Position numbers and translations under genes: made by a program
Assembly: GCF_000495475.1 (NCBI RefSeq)
Contig: NZ_ASGZ01000017.1
Location: forward strand, 1 to 41,439
DNA from: Candidatus Halobonum tyrrellensis G22
GTDB taxonomy: Archaea > Halobacteriota > Halobacteria > Halobacteriales > Haloferacaceae
Direction of reading: 5' to 3'
DNA length: 41,439 bases
Notes under the pieces: generated by a model
What the model saw: only the letters and a program-made list of their open reading frames with translations
Databases searched by the model: none
Told to the model about the DNA's origin: nothing
Part shown: one piece after another, positions 32,461 through 41,220 of the stretch
How the letters are laid out: every line of letters starts with the position of its first letter
How positions within the stretch are numbered: the first letter of the stretch is position 1

Positions 32461-33813
32461 TCACCCGTCGTGGCGGTGACACGCCGCCGGGTGGCCGGCG
32501 TCCGTCGGGCGGAACGCCGGGTCGTCGCGCTCGCAGACCGACGAGAACGCGCCGGCGAGTCGCTCGCGCGCGGCGGCCGTCTCGCCCGCGGCGGCCTCGC
32601 CGACCGCCGCGGCCACCGTCTCCTCGGCCGCCTCGTCGCCGAGTTCCGCCGGGAGACCGTACTCCGCCCGGAGCGCCCCGCGGAGCGTGGACCCGCCGCC
32701 CGCGGTTCCTCCGTCCCCGCTCGCATCGCCGTCTTCGACCGCCGCCGTCGCGCCGCCCGCCCGGCCGCGGACACGCTCGGGGTCGACCGCACCGGCGTCG
32801 AGGGCGGCGCGGAAGTCGAGCACCGCGCGGTACTCCTCGCTCGTCAGGTCGGTGCCGTCGGGCGCGAGGACCGCCGGACAGCGGGGGTGGAACCGACAGC
32901 CGTCGGGCGGGTCCGCCGCGTCGGGAACGTCGCCCGACAGCGTCGCGCCCGAGCGGTCCACGCGGGGGTCGGGCGTCGGCACCGCGGCCGCGAGCGCCTC
33001 GGTGTACGGGTGCTGTGGCGCCCCGAGTACCGCCTCCGTCGCCCCGCGTTCGACCAACTGCCCCGCGTACATCACGGCCACGCGGTCGCACGCCGCGCGG
33101 ACGACGCTCACGTCGTGCGAGACGAGCAGCACCGACAGGTCGAACTCGCGGCCGAGGTCGGCCAGCAGCGCGAGTATCTCGGCTTGCACGCTCACGTCGA
33201 GCGCGGACACCGGTTCGTCGAGGACGACGAACTCGGGGTCGAGCGAGAGCGCGCGCGCCAGTCCGACCCGCTGTTTCTGCCCGCCCGACAGTTCGTGCGG
33301 GTAGCGGTCGAGCGTCTCGCGGGCCAGCCCGACCCGGTCGAACAGGTCGGCGACCGCCGCCCGCCGTCGCTCGCGGCCGACGCCGTGGACCGCCAGCGGT
33401 TCGCCCGCCGACTCGCCGACGGTCATCCGCGGGTCGAGGCTGTCGTTGGGGTCCTGAAACACCATCGCGGTCCGGCGGCGGAACCGCGCGAGTGCCTCGC
33501 CCGAGAGGTCGGTCACCTCCCGGCCGTCGAACCGCACCGACCCGCCGGTCGGCTCCTCCAGGCCGAGGACGCTCGCGGCGGCCGTCGACTTGCCGCAGCC
33601 CGACTCGCCGACGAGACCCAGCGTCTCCCCCCGGCCGACGGCGAAGTCGACGCCGTCGACCGCTCGGACCGCGCCGACCCGCCGCCGGAGGAACCCCTCC
33701 CTGACCGGGTAGTGTCGCTCCAACCCCTCCACCGCGAGCAGCGGGTCGTCCGGGCCGCCCGCGCCCCCCGGGGACGCGTCGTCCGGGGGCGCGCCGGCCG
33801 ACGGGTCGCTCAC
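32461..33813 (-). CDS. di/oligopeptide ABC transporter ATP-binding protein (DppF/OppF-like)
   Basis: 450 residues, GTG start overlapping the DppD stop by four bases. Walker A GESGCGKS (69-76), Q-loop in [11 protein letters not shown], signature LSGGQKQRV, Walker B VVLDEP, H-loop SHD. The C-terminal oligopeptide-transporter region starts with CRFHPRCP and ends CERDDPAFR and ACH, but an insert of about 115 residues (helical, acidic) separates them; this is a known haloarchaeal feature. Cysteines here resemble those that hold an iron-sulfur cluster in some DppD proteins. It drives import of peptides or similar solutes. Confidence 0.92.
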   Translation of the reverse strand: MSDPSAGAPPDDASPGGAGGPDDPLLAVEGLERHYPVREGFLRRRVGAVRAVDGVDFAVGRGETLGLVGESGCGKSTAAASVLGLEEPTGGSVRFDGREVTDLSGEALARFRRRTAMVFQDPNDSLDPRMTVGESAGEPLAVHGVGRERRRAAVADLFDRVGLARETLDRYPHELSGGQKQRVGLARALSLDPEFVVLDEPVSALDVSVQAEILALLADLGREFDLSVLLVSHDVSVVRAACDRVAVMYAGQLVERGATEAVLGAPQHPYTEALAAAVPTPDPRVDRSGATLSGDVPDAADPPDGCRFHPRCPAVLAPDGTDLTSEEYRAVLDFRAALDAGAVDPERVRGRAGGATAAVEDGDASGDGGTAGGGSTLRGALRAEYGLPAELGDEAAEETVAAAVGEAAAGETAAARERLAGAFSSVCERDDPAFRPTDAGHPAACHRHDG

Positions 33814-34979
33814 CGGTCGGCACCCCCGGTCGGGCCGGTGCGCCCGTCCCCCGTCCCGCCCGCGCCGCTCGCGCTCCCGCCCCGGCCGCCCGTCCCCTCC
33901 CCGCTTCCGTTCCCGTTCCCGTCGCCGTCTTCGCTCCCCTCGCCGTCCGTCGGGTCGTCGAGGACCGTCGGGTCGCGGTCGCCGTCGTAGAACACGCACG
34001 ACGCCTCGCCGCCGACGGTCGCGCCGTACAGCGGCGGCTGGTCGCCCGCCCGGCAGGCGCCGACCGCGTGCGGACAGCGGGGGTGGAACCGACAGCCGTC
34101 GGGGGGGTCCGCCGGGTCGGGCGGCTCCCCTCCGATGGGGTCCATCCCGCCGCCGCGGCCGGGGAGACAGCCCAACAGCGCGCGGGTGTACGGGTGGGCG
34201 GGCCGCTCGAACACGTCGTACACCGTCCCCCGCTCCATCACCCTCCCGCCGTACATCACGACCACGCGGTCGGCGATGCCCGCGACCACCCCGAGGTCGT
34301 GGGTGACGAACAGCACCGCCATCCCCCGCTCGGCTTGGAGGTCGGCGATCAGGTCGAGCAGTTGCGCCTGGGTCGTCACGTCGAGCGCGGTGGTCGGCTC
34401 GTCGGCGACCAGCAGGTCGGGGTCGTTCGCGAGCGCCATCGCCACGACGACCCGCTGTCGCATCCCGCCGGAGAACTCGTGGGGGTAGTCGTTCGCGCGC
34501 GCGGGCGCGTCGGGGAGTCCCACCCGGTCGAGCAGGTCGACCGCCCGCTCGCGCGCCGCCGCCTCCGAGAGGTCGCGGTGGTAGCCGAGCACCTCCTCCA
34601 ACTGCTCGCCCACGGTGTACACCGGGTCGAGCGCGCCCTGCGGGTTCTGGAACACGTACGACACCCGGTCGCCGCGCACCGCGCGCAACTCCGACTCGCT
34701 CGCCTCGGTGAGGTCGCGGCCGTCGAACACCACCTCGCCGCCGACTAGCTCGCCCGGCGGCGACTCGACCAGTCGGCCGACCGACTCGCAGGTGACCGTC
34801 TTGCCCGACCCGCTCTCGCCGACGAGACACAGCGTCTCGCCCGCGCGCACGTCGAAGCTCACGCCGTCGACCGCCCGGACGGTCCCCTCGGCGGTGTGAA
34901 AGTGGGTCCGCAGGTCGCGGACGGCCAGCAGGGGGTCGTCGCCGCTCCCGTCGGACCCCCCGGCCGCGCGGCGGCTCAC
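33810..34979 (-). CDS. di/oligopeptide ABC transporter ATP-binding protein (DppD-like)
   Basis: 389 residues, GTG start overlapping the permease stop. Walker A GESGSGKT (54-61), Q-loop YVFQNPQGALDP, signature FSGGMRQRV, Walker B LLVADEP, H-loop VTHD. C-terminal cysteine pattern CRFHPRCP, then GAC and ASC, as in DppD iron-sulfur-type domains. The last about 50 residues are a low-complexity Gly/Ser/Asp tail. Part of the minus-strand trio with DppC- and DppF-like genes. Confidence 0.92.
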   Translation of the reverse strand: MSRRAAGGSDGSGDDPLLAVRDLRTHFHTAEGTVRAVDGVSFDVRAGETLCLVGESGSGKTVTCESVGRLVESPPGELVGGEVVFDGRDLTEASESELRAVRGDRVSYVFQNPQGALDPVYTVGEQLEEVLGYHRDLSEAAARERAVDLLDRVGLPDAPARANDYPHEFSGGMRQRVVVAMALANDPDLLVADEPTTALDVTTQAQLLDLIADLQAERGMAVLFVTHDLGVVAGIADRVVVMYGGRVMERGTVYDVFERPAHPYTRALLGCLPGRGGGMDPIGGEPPDPADPPDGCRFHPRCPHAVGACRAGDQPPLYGATVGGEASCVFYDGDRDPTVLDDPTDGEGSEDGDGNGNGSGEGTGGRGGSASGAGGTGDGRTGPTGGADR

Positions 34980-36193
34980 CCGCCCACCTCCGTCCGCGGG
35001 TCGAGCACGTCCCGGAGGGCGTCGCCGAGCAGGTGGAGCGCGCCGACCGTCGCCACCAGCAGCACGCCCGCGAACAGCGCGGTCCACCAGTACAGCGGCG
35101 CGCGCGACAGCCCCATCGAGAGGGTCGTCCCCCACGACTGCGACAGCGGGCTGGAGAAGCCGAGGTAGGCGATGCCCGCCTCGACGACGACCAGCGTCGG
35201 CATCTTGTTCGTCACCGCGGTGACGACGGTACTGGAGACGTTGGGGACGAGGTGGCGTCTGATCGTCCGCGGGCCGCCGCTGCCGGCGTCGGCGGCGGCG
35301 CGGACGTACCCCGACCGCATCCGCTGGAGCGCCTCGCTCCGGACGATACGGGCGGTCGCCCCCCAGTCGAACAGCCCGAACGCCAACACGACGACCAGCA
35401 GGCTCCGGCCGGCGAACGTCTCCTGGGCGATGATGACGACGAACAGCGCCGGGACGACGAGTTGGACGTCGACGTACCGCATCAGGAGTTCGTCCACCCA
35501 GCCGCCGTAGTAGGCGGCGACCGTCCCGACGGCCACCGCGATGGGGACGATAACGGCGGCGGTCACGAGGGCGACTTCGAGCGCGACGCGTGCACCCTCG
35601 ACCAGCAGGTCCACCACGTCGCCGCCCGCGACGGTCGTCCCGAGCGGGAAGCGCCACGTACCGTGACACACGGGGTCGGCGCCGCCGGTCACCTCGCCGA
35701 GACAGTAGACGGTCTGCGACTCCCCGCCGACCGCTCCCGGCATCGGGACGGCGAAGCCCGGCGGGGGCTGTCCCGGCGGGACGCCGCCGCGGAGTCCCTC
35801 GGCGGAGCCGACGTCGAACCGGTCGACCGCGCCGGGACCGAACGTCCCCACGAGCGCGAACGCGAGCAGGTAGCCGAGGCTCGCCACCGCCGACGGCCGC
35901 TCGCGGAGCCGCCGCCAGTAGCGCCGCGTCGTCCGGGGGCGGCGCGCCAGCGGGACCACGAGATAACAGCCCGTCAGCACCAGCGAGACGTACAGGAGGT
36001 AGTCGATCGGCGTCGGTCGCCACCCCCAGAAGGGGACGATACCGCTCGGGACGGCGACCCGCTGGTAGACGAACGCCGCCGCGATGACGCCGACGGCGAC
36101 CACCGCACCCACCGTCCGCGGTGCCGGACGGAACCCGCGGCTCGCCCGACCGTCCACGTCGGCGGCGTCGACCGGTCCGGACACGTCGGTCAC
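34976..36193 (-). CDS. di/oligopeptide ABC transporter permease (DppC-like)
   Basis: 405 residues, GTG start. Hydrophobic segments near 30-50, 65-85, 105-120, then a long external loop (about 120-190) and a permease core with EAA-loop residues YVRAAADAGSGGPRTIRRH. The final helices end with a LGDALRDVLDPR tail typical of DppC. It overlaps the DppD start by four bases. It faces the divergent DppB-like permease across about 340 bp. Confidence 0.92.
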   Translation of the reverse strand: MTDVSGPVDAADVDGRASRGFRPAPRTVGAVVAVGVIAAAFVYQRVAVPSGIVPFWGWRPTPIDYLLYVSLVLTGCYLVVPLARRPRTTRRYWRRLRERPSAVASLGYLLAFALVGTFGPGAVDRFDVGSAEGLRGGVPPGQPPPGFAVPMPGAVGGESQTVYCLGEVTGGADPVCHGTWRFPLGTTVAGGDVVDLLVEGARVALEVALVTAAVIVPIAVAVGTVAAYYGGWVDELLMRYVDVQLVVPALFVVIIAQETFAGRSLLVVVLAFGLFDWGATARIVRSEALQRMRSGYVRAAADAGSGGPRTIRRHLVPNVSSTVVTAVTNKMPTLVVVEAGIAYLGFSSPLSQSWGTTLSMGLSRAPLYWWTALFAGVLLVATVGALHLLGDALRDVLDPRTEVGG

Positions 36194-36386
36194 CCCCGCG
36201 GCGACCGCGAACCGGTCGGTCGGGGGCGGGGCGGCGACGCGGGGAGGGCGCTCGCGGCGAGTGGGGATGTGTGACGAAGGCGCACGCCCCGGCCGACTCG
36301 CCAGCGAAACTAAAGCGGTACGGTGGCTGAAACCGCCGCTTCAGCGTCGCCAACGGTTATGTGATCCCGCGGGGCTACCCGAACAC
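36194..36386. other. divergent intergenic region between the two permease genes
   Basis: 193 bp with likely promoters for both sides. I see GC-rich sequence, an AAACTAAAG patch near 36306-36314 and AACGGTTATG near 36351-36360 that may be a core promoter for the plus strand. No gene. Confidence 0.45.
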
Positions 36387-36539
36387 GTGTCGACCCGGTC
36401 GTCGCCGTTCGACCCGTCGGGTCCGCCCCGCGAGTGGCGGCCGCCTCGGCTGGTGCGCCCCCCTCGTCACCCGCTCGCACCCGCCCCGCTGGCGCCGGTC
36501 GACCTCCGGCGACCGGACGCGGAGGTGTCCGAGGAGTGA
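36387..36539 (+). CDS. possible 50-residue ORF coupled to the DppB-like permease
   Basis: A GTG-started frame, Pro/Arg-rich, ending SEE with its TGA overlapping the permease GTG by four bases (GTGA). It is not hydrophobic. The overlap suggests translational coupling or a leader peptide; low complexity and basic composition argue for chance. A TTATG-like element lies about 30 bp upstream. Confidence 0.35.
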   Translation: MSTRSSPFDPSGPPREWRPPRLVRPPRHPLAPAPLAPVDLRRPDAEVSEE

Positions 36540-37492
36540 ACCGGCGGCGCTTCCTCGCCGGGCGGGTCGCGTGGTCGGTGTTCGTGGTGTGGCTGCTGTT
36601 GACCGCGACGTTCCTCGTCACCGCGGCCGCGCCGGACCCGAACGCCGCGCCGCTGATGTGGGGACTCTCACCCGACGAGGCGGAGGCGGTGCTCGAAGGC
36701 TACCGCGAGCAGATGCAGTACGACGAACCGCTGTTCGAGCGCTACCTCCACTGGATGACCGAGTACGCCACCCTCCGGTTCGGCGAGTCGTACGTGCGCG
36801 GGCGGTCGGTCGCGGCCGTCCTCTCGGACGCGCTGCCGGTCACGGCGGCGTACCTCCTCCCGTCGCTGCTGCTGTCGGTCGTACTCGGGGTCGCCGGCGG
36901 GGCGTACTCGACGGTCGCCGACCGCCTCCCCGCGCGGGTGATCCGTGCGGGCGTCCTCTCGGCGCTCGCGGTTCCGGTGTTCCTCCTCGGGGAGGCGCTC
37001 GTGCTCGTCGCCGTCGAGGCGTTCGAGGTGCCCCTCGTCTGGACCCCCGACGCCGGATTCTGGAGCGGGCAGAACCTGCTGGTGCTCGCGGCGGCGACGG
37101 CCGTCCTGACGGTGAACCTCGTCGGGGTGCAAGCGCGGTACGCCCGCGCGCTCACCGCGGAGTACGCCGCCGCCGACTTCGTGAAGACGTTCCGCGCGAA
37201 CGGCGCCGGACTGGTCGCCGTACTCAGACACGCGGTGCGGAACGCGTCGGTGCCGCTGGTGTCGCTGTTCCTCACCCGGGCGCTCACGGTGCTGTTCTTG
37301 AGCGTCTACCTGGTCGAGGCGGTGTTCGGACTCCCCGGGCTGGGGACGGTGACGCTGTCGGCGTTCGAGAGCCGCGACGTCGCGGTCATCCTCGCGACGA
37401 CGTTCCTCGCGGTGGTCGTCGGCGTCGTCGGCAACCTGCTACAGGACGTGGCGTACGCGTTCCTCGACCCGCGGGTCGAGGGCGACGACTGA
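36536..37492 (+). CDS. di/oligopeptide ABC transporter permease (DppB-like)
   Basis: 318 residues, GTG start. TM helix 1 at about 9-29 (VAWSVFVVWLLLTATFLV), an external loop holding LSPDEAEAVLEGYREQMQYDEPLFERYLHW, then five core helices with EAA-type YAAADFVKTFRANGAG. Typical DppB architecture. It lies divergent from the DppC/D/F genes, which is unusual since these usually form one operon. No peptide-binding lipoprotein gene is in sight. Confidence 0.9.
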   Translation: MNRRRFLAGRVAWSVFVVWLLLTATFLVTAAAPDPNAAPLMWGLSPDEAEAVLEGYREQMQYDEPLFERYLHWMTEYATLRFGESYVRGRSVAAVLSDALPVTAAYLLPSLLLSVVLGVAGGAYSTVADRLPARVIRAGVLSALAVPVFLLGEALVLVAVEAFEVPLVWTPDAGFWSGQNLLVLAAATAVLTVNLVGVQARYARALTAEYAAADFVKTFRANGAGLVAVLRHAVRNASVPLVSLFLTRALTVLFLSVYLVEAVFGLPGLGTVTLSAFESRDVAVILATTFLAVVVGVVGNLLQDVAYAFLDPRVEGDD

Positions 37493-37560
37493 CGGGCGCG
37501 AGCGGGTCGCCGTGGTCGGACCCCGCCCGGTTTCTTGTCCGCCCCGCCCGTCCGCCCGGC

Positions 37561-38010
37561 GTGCGCGTGAGCCTCATCGGCGGCGGGAGCGTCCCGCCCG
37601 AGACGGCGGCAACGGCGGAACGAGTCGGCCGACTCGCGGGCGAACGGGGACACACCCTCGTCTGTGGGGGGCTCGGCGGCGTGATGGAGGCGGCGTGCCG
37701 CGGCGCGCGCGACGCCGGCGGCGAGACGGTGGGCATCCTCCCGACCGCCGACCCCGCCGACGCCAACGAGTTCGTCACGACGCCCGTGGCGACGGGACTG
37801 GGGCACGCCCGGAACGCGCTGGTCCCGCTGAACGGCGACGCGGTGGTCGCCGTCGACGGCGGGCCGGGGACGCTGTCGGAACTCGGGTTCGCGCTCGTGT
37901 TCGACCGGCCCGTCGCGGGGCTGGACACGCACGCGGTCGACGGCGTCGAGGCGTGCGACTCGGCGGCGGAGGCGCTCGCGTACGTCGAGGACGTCGTCGG
38001 ACGACCCTGA
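37561..38010 (+). CDS. LOG-family / TIGR00725-type Rossmann protein
   Basis: 149 residues, GTG start. VSLIGGGSVPP and GGLGGVMEAACRGARDAGG then VGILP form the nucleotide-binding-like core; GGPGTLSELGFAL is the second LOG motif. Related proteins include cytokinin-riboside phosphoribohydrolases and molybdenum-cofactor-carrier-like proteins; exact activity unknown. Starts 68 bp after the DppB stop. Confidence 0.88.
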   Translation: MRVSLIGGGSVPPETAATAERVGRLAGERGHTLVCGGLGGVMEAACRGARDAGGETVGILPTADPADANEFVTTPVATGLGHARNALVPLNGDAVVAVDGGPGTLSELGFALVFDRPVAGLDTHAVDGVEACDSAAEALAYVEDVVGRP

Positions 38011-38014
38011 CGGC

Positions 38015-38174
38015 TCACTCCCCCCACGACCGGGTACGCGGTCGCGCCCGGCGACGGCGACGCCGAACGGGCCGACCGGCCGGGTGAGGAGCCCGCGGCG
38101 GACTGGGCGACGCCGACGAACGGGAGTGCGGCGAGCGCGCCGACTCCGCGGCCGAGCGTGCGAGCGGAGGGCAT
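38015..38174 (-). pseudogene. possible small secreted/membrane protein with frameshift
   Basis: A minus-strand frame from an ATG at 38174 starts with a signal-peptide-like segment (GVGALAALPFVGVAQSAAG). With one base fewer in the C6 run at 38020-38025 it would end at the stop at 38015-38017; as written it reads on over the LOG gene antisense. This may be a broken gene, a run-length error, or chance. Confidence 0.25.
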
Positions 38175-38267
38175 CGGCGAACGGGGGCGACGGCGGGGTG
38201 CGCGTCCTCTGGTCCGGCCGGGACGAGGGAGAGGGCCGCGTTAGGCGTCGAACGGCCGGCTACCGGC

Positions 38268-39305
38268 TCACCACGTGCCGTGGAACGTGTCGAACTCCAG
38301 GTCCTCGAGCGGCTTGTTGCCCACGGCGATCTCGTACTCGCCGGGGGTGAGCATCGGCTTGTGGAACCGCGGGCCGTCGTCGGTGGTGATCCGCGGACAG
38401 CCGGTGTTGACGAACGCGTCGAAGTCGAAGTTCCGCAGGCGGTCGGGCGTCACCTCGTCCATCGTGATCAGGTGGGCGTTGTCGTTGTTCTCGACGATCT
38501 CCTCGGCCTTCTCGAAGCGGCCCTGTCCGATCTTCGTACAGAAGATGACGCCGAACCGCTCGGCGTCCATCGCGCGGTGGACCGCGCCGTAGCGCTGTTT
38601 GAGGAACTTCTCGGTGTCCGCGAGCGTCACCACGTTGTTGACGGGGTCGGCGATGACGACGTCCTTCTCGGGGTGTTCCATCGCCAGCCCGAGCGGGTGG
38701 AACTTGCCGCCGCCGACGTACAGCACCTGGTCGGCGTCGATGTCCGCCGACGCGTAGTTACACCCCAGCACCTGCCCCTCGTGGGTGAGGCGGTCGTCGC
38801 CCCGGCGGGTGTGCACCTCGAAGCCGCGCTCCTCGAGCCAGTCGTACATGTCCTCGAAGAGGTTCATGTGCTGGGCCGTGGTGACCAGCCCGACGCCGGG
38901 GTTCTCCGCGGGGTCGTCGAGTTCGTCGAGCGCGTCCTCCATGATCGGGAACGGGTCGACGTTCGAGAACAGCGGGACGTAGATGATCTTGTCCGACTCC
39001 TTCATCGGCGAGTGGCCGAAGTGGACGAACACGTCACACCGGCGCATCAGGTAGGTGTCGAGGTCGCAGGCGCCGTAACACGGCTGCCCCGAGATGAGGT
39101 AGCGGACGCCGTCGGTCAGTTCCCGGAGGTCGTCGGCGACCGCGGGCGCGCGGCGCTTGAGCCCCTCGGGGAACTGCAGTCCCACCTTCTCGGCGTCGCG
39201 CTCCTCGACCGCCTCGACGATCCGCTCCAGTTCGTAGTCCCACTCGCGGTCGTGTTTGAGCGCCATCCCGGTGTTCGTGAGGTCCCCCTCGGTTCGCTGG
39301 CTCAT
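38268..39305 (-). CDS. dph2: diphthamide biosynthesis protein Dph2 (2-(3-amino-3-carboxypropyl)histidine synthase)
   Basis: 345 residues. VGLQFPEGLKRRA, the first cysteine region SGQPCYGACD (C76/C80), LGCNYAS (C182) and NTGCPRI (C303), matching the three cysteines that hold the 4Fe-4S cluster in archaeal Dph2. The enzyme uses SAM in a non-classical radical reaction to modify a histidine of elongation factor 2, the first step to diphthamide. Archaeal enzyme is a homodimer. The ATG at 39305 was chosen; the upstream frame is basic. Confidence 0.94.
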   Translation of the reverse strand: MSQRTEGDLTNTGMALKHDREWDYELERIVEAVEERDAEKVGLQFPEGLKRRAPAVADDLRELTDGVRYLISGQPCYGACDLDTYLMRRCDVFVHFGHSPMKESDKIIYVPLFSNVDPFPIMEDALDELDDPAENPGVGLVTTAQHMNLFEDMYDWLEERGFEVHTRRGDDRLTHEGQVLGCNYASADIDADQVLYVGGGKFHPLGLAMEHPEKDVVIADPVNNVVTLADTEKFLKQRYGAVHRAMDAERFGVIFCTKIGQGRFEKAEEIVENNDNAHLITMDEVTPDRLRNFDFDAFVNTGCPRITTDDGPRFHKPMLTPGEYEIAVGNKPLEDLEFDTFHGTW

Positions 39306-39399
39306 TGGACCTGCTAACGGACGGAGTGGGTTAAACGGCGCGCTCCGGCGGGGGTCGTCCGCGGCCACGCCGACCGACGCCTCACGGACCGGCGGCGGC

Positions 39400-40416
39400 T
39401 CAGATCCCGGGCACGAACCCGGTCACACCGGTCGCTTCGGTCGCCATCCACCCGACGAAGACGGCGTACAGCGCGAGTAAGCCGGCCGCCTCCGACCGGG
39501 TGAGTTCGAGGTGGGTCCGCGTGACCACCAGGAAGGCGAGCGTGGCGACGGTGAGGAACGCCAGCATCGGCACCGCCGTCCCGAAGTCCACCTCGACGTA
39601 CCCGGCGACGAGAACCGCCGCGGGCACCGCGACCAGCAGGTCGAACGTGTTGCTCCCGAGCACGTTCGCGAGGCTGGTGGTCCCGCGGCCCGCCTTCGCG
39701 GCGCGGACCGACACCGCGGCGTCGGGGAGGCTCGTCCCCGCGGCGACGACCGTCAGCCCCCAGACGGTCGAGGGGACGCCGAGGGCGGTTTCGAGCGACA
39801 GCGCCGCCTGCACCAGCGCCTCGACGCCCGCGACGATGACGACGAGCGACCCCGCGAGCAGCAGCCACTGCCGGCCGGCGTCGACCGGGCCGGGGTCGGG
39901 GGCGTCGTAGTCGGTGACGTCCTGGTGCTGGATGAACACGTAGACGCCGTACAGCGCCAGCGGGACCAACGCGAGCGGGCGGGTGAGCGTGGCCGTGAGG
40001 CCCCCGTCGGCCGAGCCGAGGTAGATGACGCCGAAGGAGAGGGTGATCAGGAAGACGGCGACCGCGAGCATGTAGAACTGCGTCTCCTTGTACACCACGT
40101 CGCGGTCCGCCTCCATCCCCCGGCCGCGGAGCGCGCTCCACCCGGGGATGACGAGGATGTTGAAGATGGCGGAGCCGACGATGGCGCCGACGCCGAGGTT
40201 GCCCGAGTCGTGGAGCGCCGCCGAGAGGACGGCCGTCGTCAGTTCGGGGAACGACGAGCCGACGGCCGCGATGACCGCGCCCTGGACGACCGGCGGGAAG
40301 CCGTAGTACGCGCCGAGTCGCTCGCTCGCCGTCTCCAGTCGGCCGCCCGCGACCCAGACGACGGCGCTGCCGACGGCCGCGAGCGCCACCGCGACGGGTA
40401 CCGACGCCGTTGCCAT
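39400..40416 (-). CDS. sodium/calcium exchanger-family membrane protein (CaCA)
   Basis: 338 residues, about ten hydrophobic helices. Two inverted alpha repeats: GSSFPELTTAVLSA with GSAIFNIL, and GTSLPDAAVSVRAA with GSNTFDLL, each with the acidic residue needed for cation binding (E57 region and D of GTSLPD). It probably exchanges Ca2+ for Na+ or H+. A cytoplasmic loop lies between the halves. Start ATG at 40416. Confidence 0.92.
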   Translation of the reverse strand: MATASVPVAVALAAVGSAVVWVAGGRLETASERLGAYYGFPPVVQGAVIAAVGSSFPELTTAVLSAALHDSGNLGVGAIVGSAIFNILVIPGWSALRGRGMEADRDVVYKETQFYMLAVAVFLITLSFGVIYLGSADGGLTATLTRPLALVPLALYGVYVFIQHQDVTDYDAPDPGPVDAGRQWLLLAGSLVVIVAGVEALVQAALSLETALGVPSTVWGLTVVAAGTSLPDAAVSVRAAKAGRGTTSLANVLGSNTFDLLVAVPAAVLVAGYVEVDFGTAVPMLAFLTVATLAFLVVTRTHLELTRSEAAGLLALYAVFVGWMATEATGVTGFVPGI

Positions 40417-40545
40417 TGCCCGGTCCGCGGGCGCCGACCACTATAAACTACCGCGGTCGGATCGCGCGGCCCGCGGTCGGGTCCCCCCGCACCCGAGGCG
40501 GCGGCCCGGTTCGGCCCGCCGGCTCACCCGTACCCGGACGGCCGC

Positions 40546-41172
40546 TCACGCGATGTCGCGGCTGGTGTCGATGGTGACCGACTCCTCCAGCCGGAGTTTG
40601 ACCGTCTCGTCGAGCGCGCGCCCGCCGCGGAACTTGGGGACCGCGAGGTGGTTCTCCACGTCGGTCCCGCTCACGCGGGTTTCGAGGTCCCACACCACGT
40701 CGGCGACGTGTTCGCTCATCGCCCGACAGGCGGGTTCGTGGTCGCCCTTCATCGCGTGGAGGAACGCGACGCTCCCGGTGTTGACCATCGCGGTCCCGAG
40801 TTCCGCGAGGAACCGCCGGTAGCGCCCCCGCTCGGCGTGCTCCAGCGGGTCGAGCACGTCGACCACCAGGTTCGCACCCTCCGGGAGCGTGCCCACCAAC
40901 TTGTTCGCGCGGTCGAGCGGCGCGTCGCCGCTCACGTCGCGGACCGTCGGGTCGCCGACGCGGGCGTTCGTCGCCGCGAGCGCGTCGGTCACGGACCCCT
41001 CCGAGCGGAGCGTCGTCAGGTACAGCGTCGGCCGCGCCGCCGTGAGTTCGTACAGCAGGAGTTCGGCCTGGCTCGCGGGGTCCGCCGAGAACAGCACCAC
41101 GCTCCCCGCCGGGATGCCGCCGCCGAGGCGGCGGTCGAGTACGTCGATCCCGGTCGCGAGCCTGTCGGCCAT
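40546..41172 (-). CDS. RecA/RAD55-like protein lacking a normal P-loop
   Basis: 208 residues. The start LATGIDVLDRRLGGGIPAGSVVLF matches KaiC/RAD55-type ATPases, but the following phosphate loop reads SADPASQAELLLYEL, without the GxxxxGK[ST] core. Later NLVVDVLDPLEH replaces Walker B. It therefore probably cannot bind ATP normally, and may act as a structural or regulatory partner. Its neighbour is a MinD/ParA-type gene. Distant paralogues are known in haloarchaea. Confidence 0.8.
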   Translation of the reverse strand: MADRLATGIDVLDRRLGGGIPAGSVVLFSADPASQAELLLYELTAARPTLYLTTLRSEGSVTDALAATNARVGDPTVRDVSGDAPLDRANKLVGTLPEGANLVVDVLDPLEHAERGRYRRFLAELGTAMVNTGSVAFLHAMKGDHEPACRAMSEHVADVVWDLETRVSGTDVENHLAVPKFRGGRALDETVKLRLEESVTIDTSRDIA

Positions 41173-41220
41173 ACGGTCGACCGACGGCGTGTGACGGCAT
41201 AACAGTTTCTCACGGGAGTA

